A stretch of 5,614 nt of DNA from CAVZLD01 sp964522605 (GTDB lineage: Bacteria; Planctomycetota; Planctomycetia; Pirellulales; Pirellulaceae): the NCBI GenBank assembly GCA_964522605.1, contig CAZFWV010000425.1, positions 1 through 5,614 on the forward strand, read 5' to 3'. This document shows positions 1 to 5,501 of the stretch, in pieces. The number at the start of each line of letters is the position of its first letter. Positions within the stretch are counted from its first letter, which is position 1. The notes under the pieces are model-generated. The model did no database searches. It worked only from the letters and a program-made list of their open reading frames with translations, and was not told where the DNA came from. A program made the translations under genes and the position numbers.

Positions 1-282
1 GGGGATGCCAACCTCGACGACCAGTTCAACACCGGTGATCTTGTTCAGGTGCTGGGGGCTAGAAAGTACGAAACGCAAGAACATGCCGGCTGGGGTGAAG
101 GTGACTGGAATGGGGATGGTGTTTTCGACACCGGTGACCTAGTGAAGGCGCTGGACGACGGTGGCTACGAGATGGGGCCACGAGGAAATGCAGTGGCAGT
201 GCCCGAGCCGACTGGCTGGTTGCTACTGATTATGGGACTGCTGCCGGGTCTTCGGCGTCGCCTTGCTCGGGGTGCCGTCTGA
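1..282 (+). CDS. C-terminal part of a dockerin-like, PEP-CTERM-anchored secreted protein (5' end outside window)
   Basis: The frame is open from the first base and ends at TGA 280-282, giving 93 residues of a longer protein. Two EF-hand-like dockerin loops are visible: D2-x-N4-x-D6 ending at D13-L14, and D35-x-N37-x-D39 ending at D46-L47. Both end in TGDLV and are separated by a linker of about 20 residues. This is the paired calcium-binding loop layout of type I dockerins. After a short linker come the motif VPEP (67-70), a hydrophobic stretch of about 13 residues (71-84) and a basic end (RRR at 85-87, R90). This is the three-part PEP-CTERM signal that exosortase systems process in exporting bacteria. 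Such dockerin plus PEP-CTERM tails are common on large secreted planctomycete proteins. The catalytic or adhesive part must lie upstream, so the function of the whole protein cannot be read here. No clear terminator follows. Confidence 0.85.
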   Translation, partial: GDANLDDQFNTGDLVQVLGARKYETQEHAGWGEGDWNGDGVFDTGDLVKALDDGGYEMGPRGNAVAVPEPTGWLLLIMGLLPGLRRRLARGAV

Positions 283-793
283 CCACCGATTTTGGAACGC
301 TTGCTGAGGCTTTTTGACGCTACCCCTGCGTCGAGCGCACGATTCCCAATCTGCAGTGGTCACTTCGACCGCTGCGTTCCTGGAATCACAGACTGTACGA
401 AGTTGAACAAACCGTTGCAGCTCAGCGTCACGCCGAACTCGCAGCGGTGGACCCACCTCGGTCGTGAAGCAGACCGAGGAGGCTAACCACGAACCCATCG
501 ATCAGGGCCTTGTCACGAGGAGACGCTCGGTCCCGATCCGATGACTCATCGCTGTTCTCGCTCGGGTTCACCATTGGGTGGTTATTTGACTAACGGCACC
601 GGTCAGAACCGCGACTGACGAGTTTTTGAGACACGTTCGTCGGCAATACTTTTCGATTCCAGCGGGGGCACCGTTGAGCTTGGCGGCGTGCCACATTTCG
701 GGGACTAAGCTGCTTGTCTCAAACGCACTGGTGTTTCAGGACTCGGACCTGGACAAGCGAAGGCGGTAGGGCTTCGACGTGATACGGATGTCG
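283..793. other. Gene-poor intergenic stretch
   Basis: I see no gene I would call in this interval. Open frames on both strands are short, lack a ribosome binding site and resemble no family I know. One structural signal is a perfect 9-bp inverted repeat, TTTGAGACA at 625-633 and TGTCTCAAA at 715-723, enclosing 81 bp. The two flanking genes converge here (the plus-strand PEP-CTERM gene ends at 282 and the minus-strand hydrolase ends at 794), so no promoter is required. I see no T-rich hairpin that would make a convincing terminator for either. Confidence 0.5.
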
Positions 794-1435
794 TTAAGGG
801 AGTTCCTCGTCGTCGCTCTGCAACTTTAGATGTGCTGTTAACCAACTCAATGCGTCATCAGTAGCTTTGTCGGGCAACTGATGGCCCGTGTCGTAAAAGA
901 CAATATCCTTCTGTTTCGTGGCCAGCAGCGAGTGAAGGTAACGAGCTTCGCTTACGGTGGTGAAGGGGTCATCCCGCCCCATCAAGATTTGGAAGCGGCA
1001 ATTCTTAATGTAGGGTGCGAAGTAATGTGTCCCGACCGCCCAATCCCATTTTGGGGTGGGCGGCATGCAGGACACCGCTGCCCTAATTCGGTCATCGACG
1101 CCCGCTAACTCGAACGTGAACATCCCGCCCATGCTAGTCCCAAGTGCTCCAAAACGCTCTTGATCGATTTCCTCGCGGGTTTCGAGATAGTCCATCAAGC
1201 GGCGGTAGTCAATGACCGTTGAGACTGCCATCTGTTGATAGGTATACACCAGGTTCTTCATTGCGATCCCAACGGGCCACTCGTGGCGGAATTGATAGTT
1301 GCGGTCACCGTGATTGCGAGCGTCTATGGCCGCCACAGCAATTCCAGCATTTACCAGGCGTATCGCATACTCATCGTACGACCGGTCTTCTGCTGAGAAC
1401 CAATGGTCCTTGCTTCCCCTCAGCCGCTGAAGAAA
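794..1435 (-). pseudogene. Alpha/beta-hydrolase (dienelactone hydrolase/acetyl-xylan-esterase type), probably 5'-damaged
   Basis: Numbered from the only in-frame start-type codon (GTG at 1336), the protein has 180 residues. It carries the nucleophile elbow GTSMGG (Ser68), a GRDDPF acid region (Asp123) and a DTGH motif (His152), in order and spacing normal for alpha/beta-hydrolases of the dienelactone hydrolase-like group. The N-terminal text AAIDARNHGDR is a typical strand-and-turn before the elbow. Family-like sequence continues upstream of the GTG in the same frame (GSKDHWF at about 1397-1417, then DEYAIRLVNAGIAV), so 1336 is unlikely to be the true start. Just before GSKD, where the family has an oxyanion motif like HGxGG, the frame reads LQRLRG. 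The frame stays open to 1654 but offers no other ATG, GTG or TTG. I infer a gene whose N-terminus was lost or altered. The catalytic half looks intact, so a shortened or sequencing-affected functional gene is possible. The substrate cannot be told; it stands alone with no operon partner. Confidence 0.6.
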
Positions 1436-1773
1436 TCGGCCGATGTCCGTCCGCGCCCCAAATTCGTTCGGTTCCTGCCCCCGACTCCCGGACGCCCCTT
1501 CCCGGGGCTGGAAGCTCCGTTGCGCGATGTTGGGTTTGAAGATGTCAATTGCCCGTCGGGGCAGTGTTGGATTAGAGGCGGTTTCAATACTGGGAGGGCG
1601 AGGCTGGTCTGTTGCCTGTTGAAAATCTGACAGGCTCGTCTGTAGCGGCCCCGATCAACTCTGGTTCCCCTCGCCCCGTTTCGGGGAGATGGGTCGGAGG
1701 AGAGAGGCTTTCAACTCGCCACAATCCACGAGAAATCTTGGGATGCTTGAATGCTGTGCCCCCTCATCCCCAG

Positions 1774-1805
1774 CCCTTCTCCCCCGCAAAGCCGGGGGAG
1801 AAGGG
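1774..1805. repeat. 13-bp perfect GC-rich hairpin
   Basis: CCCTTCTCCCCCG (1774-1786) pairs perfectly with 1793-1805 around a 6-nt loop. It lies inside the composite repeat block. No T-run follows on either strand, so it is not a classical intrinsic terminator. It lies downstream of the minus-strand hydrolase's damaged 5' end, not at a gene end. Confidence 0.7.
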
Positions 1806-1879
1806 AGCCAGGATTCCCGTTTGTTCATTGCCTGCCAGTACTTCCCATGTTTCCAAGTCGAAAACATTTTCAACACGCC

Positions 1880-1941
1880 AGGGCGAGGCTTCTGCCGAGC
1901 TGAAATTGCGATAAACGCCGGCTCAGCTGGAGCCTCGCCCT
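1880..1941. repeat. Imperfect palindrome of the GGGCGAGGCT repeat
   Basis: AGGGCGAGGCT (1880-1890) pairs perfectly with AGCCTCGCCCT (1931-1941). Pairing continues inward with a few mismatches to about 1901/1920, leaving an 18-nt loop. The right arm is also the inner part of the inverted repeat that bounds the larger block, and a third copy of the core lies at 1595-1605. Confidence 0.65.
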
Positions 1942-1975
1942 CCCGAATCTCGGTTTTGAAACCGCTTCTAGCCAG

Positions 1976-2485
1976 TTAGCAACTGACCAACCGGCACTCA
2001 CTCTGCCTTCGGCTCCAGCCAGTCCTTCCGTTGCTGCTGCTAGTCGAGATTGAAGCCCTTGAGCAGCTTGCGGAGACGAGGGCGCTATTCACTGCTTGGT
2101 CTTGTCTTGCTGGATGCTGCTGTCCGTCGAAGTTGAGAATCATCTGGCGGCCGGTGCGACGACAGAAATAGACCGGAATGTGGACGACGACGGCCCCGTC
2201 TTCGCGACAGATCGTCACAGCGGGATGTGCGGGCTTCGCTGGCGATGATTGGCGGCGGAGCTGGTTGGTCGCGAACGGTTCAGCTACGTCTGCGTGTGGC
2301 AGCTCTTCCACAATCTGTTCGATGCCGTTGCAGCGAAAGCGAACTTCGATGCGGTCCTGGAACACGCGGATCTGTTCGATCAACAGCTGAAGCACGCGAT
2401 GCTGCTCCTCGGGATAGAGCAGGTCCCACACCGGATCGATCCGCTGCAGTGCGTCGGTGATGCGACTCAGCTCGACCGGTTCCAC
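1976..2485 (-). pseudogene. C-terminal fragment of a large serine recombinase
   Basis: About 120 residues read like the far C-terminal part of large serine recombinases (resolvase/integrase family). A DALQRIDPVWDLLYPEEQ stretch is followed by RVLQLLIEQI, then a strand VRFRCNGIEQIVEEL. A later VHIPVYFCRRTGR-MIL segment resembles the final beta segment of these proteins. The resolvase catalytic domain with its serine, and the zinc ribbon, are absent. The frame is closed by TAA at 2522-2524 just upstream, where a different gene fragment ends. The part after about position 2120 (NFDGQQ onward) no longer looks like the family and is Ser-rich, suggesting a frameshift. Another minus-strand frame at about 2040-2085 gives RLRKLLKGFNLD before a stop. 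The nominal start is a GTG at 2485 without a ribosome binding site. This is a dead remnant of a mobile-element integrase. Confidence 0.65.
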
Positions 2486-2521
2486 AGAGGTCGGTGCGGT
2501 TCGCCGTGACGCAGAAATGCA

Positions 2522-2787
2522 TTACTGTTCCGTTGCCGGCAGCCCCATCAGCGAGGCGGCTTCCACCAGCAGACGCGAAAGGGTATCGGGGTCTTCCGAC
2601 TGATCACTCGCGACACCCGCGACTCGATCCTAGAGCTGACGAGCCTCTTCGTGATTGCCCAACTGCCATTGGGACATGGCGTGAATCACTGGAATGGCTG
2701 CAAGTGCATCGGATAATCCCTCCGTGGTCTCCAACGCAGACACTGCATCGTCCCAGCGTTCAGCTCGATAACGTCGCTGGCCCATGG
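2522..2787 (-). pseudogene. TPR C-terminal tail of a kinase/WD40-type protein, with an internal amber stop
   Basis: From the ATG at 2786 the frame reads MGQRRYRAERWDDAVSAL, later HAMSQWQLGNHEEARQL. This is the tetratricopeptide tail found at the end of many planctomycete Ser/Thr-kinase and WD40 proteins (pattern YR.G.W..A...L, then AM..W.LG...EAR..YD.A). TAG at 2630-2632 interrupts it exactly where the family has Tyr in ARQLYD. The same frame resumes without a gap as DRVAGVASDQSEDPDTLSR, then LLVEAASLMGLP, and ends at TAA 2522-2524. A single base change (TAC or TAT to TAG) explains it. Sequence resembling the protein begins only at the border of a palindromic repeat (2788-2856), so the kinase domain and most of the TPRs are missing. 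It is a 3' remnant and not expected to be functional. Confidence 0.65.
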
Positions 2788-2856
2788 AACTCTGCCCCCT
2801 TTCGGCAAGCGAGGCAATCTCTGTCATTGCCAATCTTGCCAAGAGAAGGCAGAGTT
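2788..2856. repeat. 69-bp nested palindromic repeat, copy 1
   Basis: The ends are a perfect 9-bp inverted repeat, AACTCTGCC (2788-2796) and GGCAGAGTT (2848-2856). Inside are two more perfect stems: GGCAAG/CTTGCC (2804-2809 with 2835-2840) and GGCAAT/ATTGCC (2813-2818 with 2826-2831), with a CTCTGTC loop. The result is one long interrupted hairpin. A diverged copy in the same orientation lies at 3974-4042. It has no coding capacity of its own and is probably a small non-autonomous mobile or intergenic repeat. Confidence 0.7.
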
Positions 2857-2948
2857 TGGAGGTTCGTTCGTACCGCCTTTTTCCGACGACGTTGTGCTCC
2901 ACCTGCGTCGCCAGGATCGATGATATGTCGTGGGTGAAAAACCGTTTC

Positions 2949-3803
2949 TCACGTGAGCTGGTATTCGACGACTCCGGTGACCGAGACAATCTGCTTCATA
3001 TTCGCGAGTTGAGCGTTGTTTCTCACGGCGACCTGCATTAGCTTCTGCTCGATCGCCTCTCGTGTCGCGAACGCCGACTTATGGTGAATGGCATGCGCGA
3101 TGAACAGGTTGGGTTCGAGTTTGATCGCGTTTTCATTGCGGAAGCCGCTGTCTTCAGGAGCGTCCATGTTCGTGAACACGATGAGGCTTCCCACCGGCGC
3201 CGATGCGAGAGCCCGATTTGCGGTTTGCTCTTTTGCGGCGTTGCGAGTGGTCCTGGTGATCGGTGTGAACTCCTGTTCCTTCTTGACCGTCAGTCCCGTC
3301 GAGCGGTGCTGACGGAACATGACGACGCCTCTCGTCTGGCTCCTCCCGCTGTGGACCCGTTGATGAAACTTTTGCGATCCGAGTCGTTGGAGCAGGCAGT
3401 ACAGCAGAATCGCCTGGGCAAACATTGCGCAGTCCAGCGTCCACTTGTCAGGGCTCTTGAAAATCGCATTGACCGCATCGGAAGGCGTCTTGCCGTCAGC
3501 CAGAAGCAGCACGTAGTCCGTCAAAGTACCCACGGTCCAAGTATAAGGCCCCTTCCAGAACTGCCGGTCGAATCGGCGGGTCTTGGCAGGATTGCCGAAC
3601 CCGATTTCCTGCAGCAACTCGGCTGCTTCCTGAAGAAGTGATTCCAGAGAGTTGGATCGTGGTGCGACCTCGGGAGCCTTCTTGTCCGGCTTCCCGCGGA
3701 TTGGTTTCCACGGGTACGTCTTCGTTAGGCACAGCGTTCCATCATCGATGAACCCAGGACCGCAACGCGTACTGCACATCGGACCTCGAATTGACCCACA
3801 CAT
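2949..3803 (-). CDS. Transglutaminase (Tgl)-like protein with Cys-rich N-terminus
   Basis: The gene encodes 284 residues from ATG 3801-3803 to TGA 2949-2951. I prefer this start over an ATG 28 codons upstream because a strong purine-rich Shine-Dalgarno run (GGAGGGAGGGAG) lies about 6 nt ahead, and the longer frame would read into a transposon-like hairpin. The N-terminus is Cys-rich (C2, C10, C14, C25, including CGPGFIDDGTLC), then YPW and a charged linker. The core has LDCAMFAQAILLYC (Cys125), then VGSLIVFTNMDAP and RNENAIKLEPNLFIAH (Glu224, His237). The Bacillus Tgl family has a pattern like PGD..YFKN....WQGEN.I.L....YGHGI with catalytic Cys116, Glu187 and His200. The Glu-to-His spacing of 13 is identical here, while Cys-to-Glu is longer (99 against 71). 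I infer a papain/transglutaminase-fold enzyme, perhaps crosslinking or deamidating protein glutamines. No signal peptide or membrane segment is seen. Alternatives are a toxin-type deamidase or a cysteine peptidase-like protein. The reading frame is intact, and no operon partner is present. Confidence 0.55.
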   Translation of the reverse strand: MCGSIRGPMCSTRCGPGFIDDGTLCLTKTYPWKPIRGKPDKKAPEVAPRSNSLESLLQEAAELLQEIGFGNPAKTRRFDRQFWKGPYTWTVGTLTDYVLLLADGKTPSDAVNAIFKSPDKWTLDCAMFAQAILLYCLLQRLGSQKFHQRVHSGRSQTRGVVMFRQHRSTGLTVKKEQEFTPITRTTRNAAKEQTANRALASAPVGSLIVFTNMDAPEDSGFRNENAIKLEPNLFIAHAIHHKSAFATREAIEQKLMQVAVRNNAQLANMKQIVSVTGVVEYQLT

Positions 3804-3817
3804 CGTCGACTCCCTCC
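3804..3817 (-). promoter_or_regulatory. Strong Shine-Dalgarno for the transglutaminase-like gene
   Basis: Reading the minus strand toward ATG 3803, the sequence is GGAGGGAGGGAGTCGACG-ATG, a purine run complementary to the 16S 3' end with about 6-7 nt spacing. This decides the start at 3803. The run directly adjoins the left direct repeat (3818-3826) of the hairpin element, so any promoter must lie inside or beyond that element. Confidence 0.65.
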
Positions 3818-3931
3818 CTCCACCGGAAGCTGCTGAAAAAGTCGAATTTGCCACCACATGTTGTATGACAGCAGATGATGCATGCACAACATCTGGTGGC
3901 TCGCTAAGACTTTTTCAGCAGTCTCCACCGG
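3818..3931. mobile_element. 96-bp MITE-like hairpin element with 9-bp flanking direct repeats
   Basis: CTCCACCGG occurs at 3818-3826 and again at 3923-3931, a likely 9-bp target duplication. Between them (3827-3922) is a near-palindrome. CTGCTGAAAAAGTC at 3830-3843 matches GACTTTTTCAGCAG at 3908-3921 perfectly (14 bp). The inner arms GCCACCACATGTTGT (3850-3864) and 3886-3900 match at 14 of 15 positions. The element has no coding capacity. CTGCTGAAAAAGTC-type ends resemble terminal repeats of insertion sequences, so I infer a non-autonomous derivative mobilised by a transposase elsewhere. The insertion lies just upstream of the Shine-Dalgarno of the minus-strand transglutaminase-like gene, where it separates or replaces that gene's original promoter and could form a 5'-UTR hairpin. 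Confidence 0.75.
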
Positions 3932-3973
3932 GCAAACGGGGGACATTTCCCATTCGTCAGGCAAAACCGTTTT

Positions 3974-4042
3974 GCTCTGCCCCGATTTGAGAAACGAGGC
4001 AATTCTGATTGATGCCTATCCTGTCAAAACGGAGGCAGAGTT
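3974..4042. repeat. 69-bp palindromic repeat, copy 2
   Basis: This is a diverged copy of the repeat at 2788-2856, in the same orientation. It starts with CTCTGCCCC (3975-3983), shares a central GAGGCAATTCTG-like block (3996-4007 here), and ends with GGCAGAGTT (4034-4042). The terminal inverted repeat is 7 bp perfect (3975-3981 with 4034-4040). On its left it touches a separate interrupted palindrome, GCAAAAC-C-GTTTTGC at 3961-3975. No coding function is apparent. Confidence 0.6.
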
Positions 4043-4396
4043 ATTTCTTACAAGGCACTGTCGGGTAAGTGACAGTCAACTTCGAATGGGCTCGTGATAC
4101 AGAATCTGATGCAGAATCACCGATAAGCGGCGGCAAACGCTGTAAAATGTGGAAGTTGCCGCCAACCGAACCGTGTTACCGCCTCTCCACAACCTCTTCA
4201 CTGGGAACGAGTTAGTTCAAGCGCAGAATCCAGCGGCTCGACTAGCATGCCGGCCTACGGAACCGAAGGCCGGATCGCAGAACTTGAAGAAGTGCAAGAA
4301 TTTCTGAGCAAATGACCGTCAGATAACCAGTAGGTGGTTCGGGTGCACTGTCGCGCGCCGCACACCCTATTGTTCGACGAAATGCAAGGAAGCTTA
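4043..4396. other. Upstream intergenic region of the lipoprotein gene
   Basis: I find no convincing gene in this stretch. An 8-bp inverted repeat, GGCGGCAA (4129-4136) and TTGCCGCC (4156-4163), could form a stem with a 19-nt loop. A tiny frame, ATG 4247 to TGA 4315, would give a 22-residue acidic peptide, but nothing supports its translation. I could not identify a confident -35/-10 pair for the downstream unit. Confidence 0.4.
4386..4390 (+). promoter_or_regulatory. Ribosome binding site of the small lipoprotein gene
   Basis: AAGGA lies 6 nt before ATG 4397. It decides the start against the upstream GTG at 4334 in the same frame, which would also bury the lipoprotein signal peptide behind 21 extra residues. 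Confidence 0.65.
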
Positions 4397-4555
4397 ATGA
4401 AATATTTGATCGTACTAACGTTGACCACCCTGATCCTGAGCGTAGGGTGCCAGGAAAGGGATGCCGAACAATCTCCGGCAGGAAATGGCAAGTCGCCGAT
4501 CTCAACTCCGGAACAGGCATCGGCTGACGTGGCTAAACGTGCTGAACAGACATGA
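4397..4555 (+). CDS. Small predicted lipoprotein, 52 residues
   Basis: The protein opens with MKYLIVLTLTTLILSVGC: one Lys, a hydrophobic core of about 14 residues and the lipobox LSVGC with Cys18 as the lipidation site. This is a textbook signal peptidase II leader. The mature part is only about 35 residues, polar and rich in Glu, Ala, Ser and Pro, with no domain I recognise. It would sit on a membrane face as a short lipid-anchored tail. The gene has a good ribosome binding site (4386-4390). It is followed after 46 bp by a membrane-protein gene on the same strand, so the two are probably co-transcribed and may act together at the membrane. The function is unknown; small lipoproteins of this size are often missed by annotation. 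Confidence 0.65.
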   Translation: MKYLIVLTLTTLILSVGCQERDAEQSPAGNGKSPISTPEQASADVAKRAEQT

Positions 4556-4601
4556 AGCGGCGACAAAAACCAACCTCCGATTGAAACGAAGCAAGACTCT
4601 C

Positions 4602-5000
4602 ATGACCGAACAAGAATCATTCCGGCCCTCCGATTTCTCGCTGCGGGACATCCCTGGGTTCATCGTCGTCTACCTAATCATCTCCGCAACTTCTGTTGCC
4701 CTGGGGCTCCTTGTTGAGCAACTACCCAATTTTTGGAATGGGGTGCTTCTAGGTGTGGGAGGCGGAATGTTAGTTTCCTTTCTCCTACTAGGACGCGTCA
4801 CGAAGCAAGTGGATGTTGCGGCGTTACCGACGCCATCCGCAGAGGTGAGAGCGAAATTGGACGACCCGAATTGCTCAATTGCTGAGGCGGTGAAAGCCTA
4901 TCGCGATGAAACGGGACTCGGATTGTTCGAAGCAAAGGCAGCACTCGACTCGTACAACGCGAGTAAACACCGCCTCAACCAAGACGAGGCTTCGACGTAG
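4602..5000 (+). CDS. Two-helix membrane protein with a ribosomal L7/L12-like C-terminal motif
   Basis: The gene encodes 132 residues from ATG 4602 to TAG 4998-5000. The frame is open further upstream (from 4461), but that part is basic, overlaps the lipoprotein gene and lacks hydrophobic or family sequence, so I start at 4602. Two membrane segments are visible, about residues 17-38 and 44-64 (the second containing GVGGGMLV), with a short loop between. A cytosol-like tail follows with SIAEAVKAYRDETGLGLFEAKAAL (residues 92-115). This matches the helix-turn-helix of the L7/L12 C-terminal domain (pattern I.AVK..R..TGLGLKEAK..V). In ribosomal L7/L12 this surface recruits translation GTPases. Here it is attached to a membrane anchor, so it is not the ribosomal stalk protein itself and should not be named as one. 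Its role is unknown. It follows the small lipoprotein gene by 46 bp. No strong Shine-Dalgarno is seen. Confidence 0.7.
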   Translation: MTEQESFRPSDFSLRDIPGFIVVYLIISATSVALGLLVEQLPNFWNGVLLGVGGGMLVSFLLLGRVTKQVDVAALPTPSAEVRAKLDDPNCSIAEAVKAYRDETGLGLFEAKAALDSYNASKHRLNQDEAST

Positions 5001-5327
5001 CAAGCGCATGGGATGACCCGCTCTGAATCACGAATGATGAACCACAGTTCCTACCCGTATCCCGCATCGAGCTGTGCCTGAGGTTCGCAACAAAAAGTAC
5101 GTGATGCGGAGTTGCCCAAGATTCGTGGACGCGGGTTTCGGGTTAGTCCAGTTGGTTAATCCTTGCGGAGCACATTTGATGGGAGAGCGGCCAGCGAGCC
5201 TCTCAGAGGCATCGCGCCAGCCGCTGCAGTTGGTCCCCGCTTTGGGTATCTAAGAGCTTTCCCATCTTAACTCTGCTCACAAGCAGAATTCTTGTGCGCC
5301 GACCTTTTTGTTTTTCGTCCATCGGAG
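5001..5327. other. Gene-poor stretch between the membrane protein and the IS remnant
   Basis: I see no gene here. A 39-codon minus-strand frame (5203-5322) lies just beyond the transposase stop but has no ribosome binding site or family resemblance. It probably reflects the non-coding end of the IS copy. A 6-bp stem CACAAG/CTTGTG (5278-5283 with 5291-5296) is the only local structure. I could not find a convincing IS terminal repeat, so the element's boundary on this side is undefined. Confidence 0.4.
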
Positions 5328-5450
5328 TTACGCCGCCTGCTCGAACTGGTCCGGACTGAGATAGCCCAGGGCCGAATGTCGACGAAGTGGGTTGTAATAA
5401 TCCGCAAAAGAACTGACGATGTAGTCCAGGTGCCGCCTGCAAATACGTTT
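5328..5450 (-). pseudogene. C-terminal fragment of an IS3-type (rve integrase-core) transposase
   Basis: The last 36 residues before TAA 5328-5330 read HLDYIVSSFADYYN, then PLRRHSALGYLSPDQFEQA. This is the hallmark C-terminal signature of DDE transposases of the IS3 group (YYN..R.HSALGY.SP..FE). The upstream DDE catalytic residues are absent: beyond about 5450 the frame no longer resembles a transposase, and by 5502 the opposite strand encodes a FecR-like protein. The fragment is therefore a short 3' remnant of an insertion sequence and cannot be active. Confidence 0.75.
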
Positions 5451-5501
5451 ACGAATCGCCGGCAGAGCTAGATTTGTGCGCAGTGGGTTTGCTGCGGAAC
5501 C

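Larger units (their letters stand above)
1573..1970. repeat. Composite intergenic repeat block bounded by long inverted repeats
   Basis: The left arm at 1573-1605 (TAGAGGCGGTTTCA, then GGGAGGGCGAGGCT) recurs in reverse complement at 1931-1970 with one substitution in the first motif and a 7-bp length difference between the two motifs. Together they bound a block of 398 bp. Inside are further palindromes: a 13-bp perfect stem (1774-1786 with 1793-1805), a small CCCCG/CGGGG hairpin (1674-1686), and a hairpin that reuses the right arm (1880-1901 with 1920-1941). No coding sequence is convincing here; frames across it consist of translated palindromes. It resembles the short GC-rich repeats scattered in planctomycete intergenic DNA. 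Confidence 0.65.

Noticed and set aside
428..574. Minus-strand 48-residue open frame starting MVNPSENSDESSDRD
   Set aside because: Composition is protein-like at first glance, but there is no ribosome binding site, no family resemblance and overlapping frames of similar length exist.
1774..1805. Strong hairpin as an intrinsic terminator
   Set aside because: No U-tract follows on either strand and it is not located at a gene end.
1612..1914. Frames of 70-100 codons across the repeat block on both strands
   Set aside because: Their text comes from translated palindromes inside the repeat block; they are not genes.
2494..2937. Plus-strand 147-codon frame
   Set aside because: It is rich in Pro and Arg, runs antisense across the TPR remnant and the palindromic repeat, and has no recognisable domain.
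3081..3641. Long plus-strand frame opposite the transglutaminase-like gene
   Set aside because: It lies wholly antisense to a better-supported coding frame and shows no motif of its own; it is a shadow frame.
4247..4315. 22-codon frame ending TEGRIAELEEVQEFLSK
   Set aside because: It looks like a plausible helical C-terminus, but upstream sequence in the same frame has no start and no family signal, so I cannot support a gene or a remnant.
4316..4372. GATAACC...GGTTCGGGTGCAC stretch resembling one arm of an integron attC-type site
   Set aside because: No complementary second arm is found within the expected distance and no integron integrase is present in the window.
5203..5322. 39-codon minus-strand frame starting MDEKQKGRR
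   Set aside because: It has no ribosome binding site and no known family, and it sits in the presumed non-coding end of an IS remnant.
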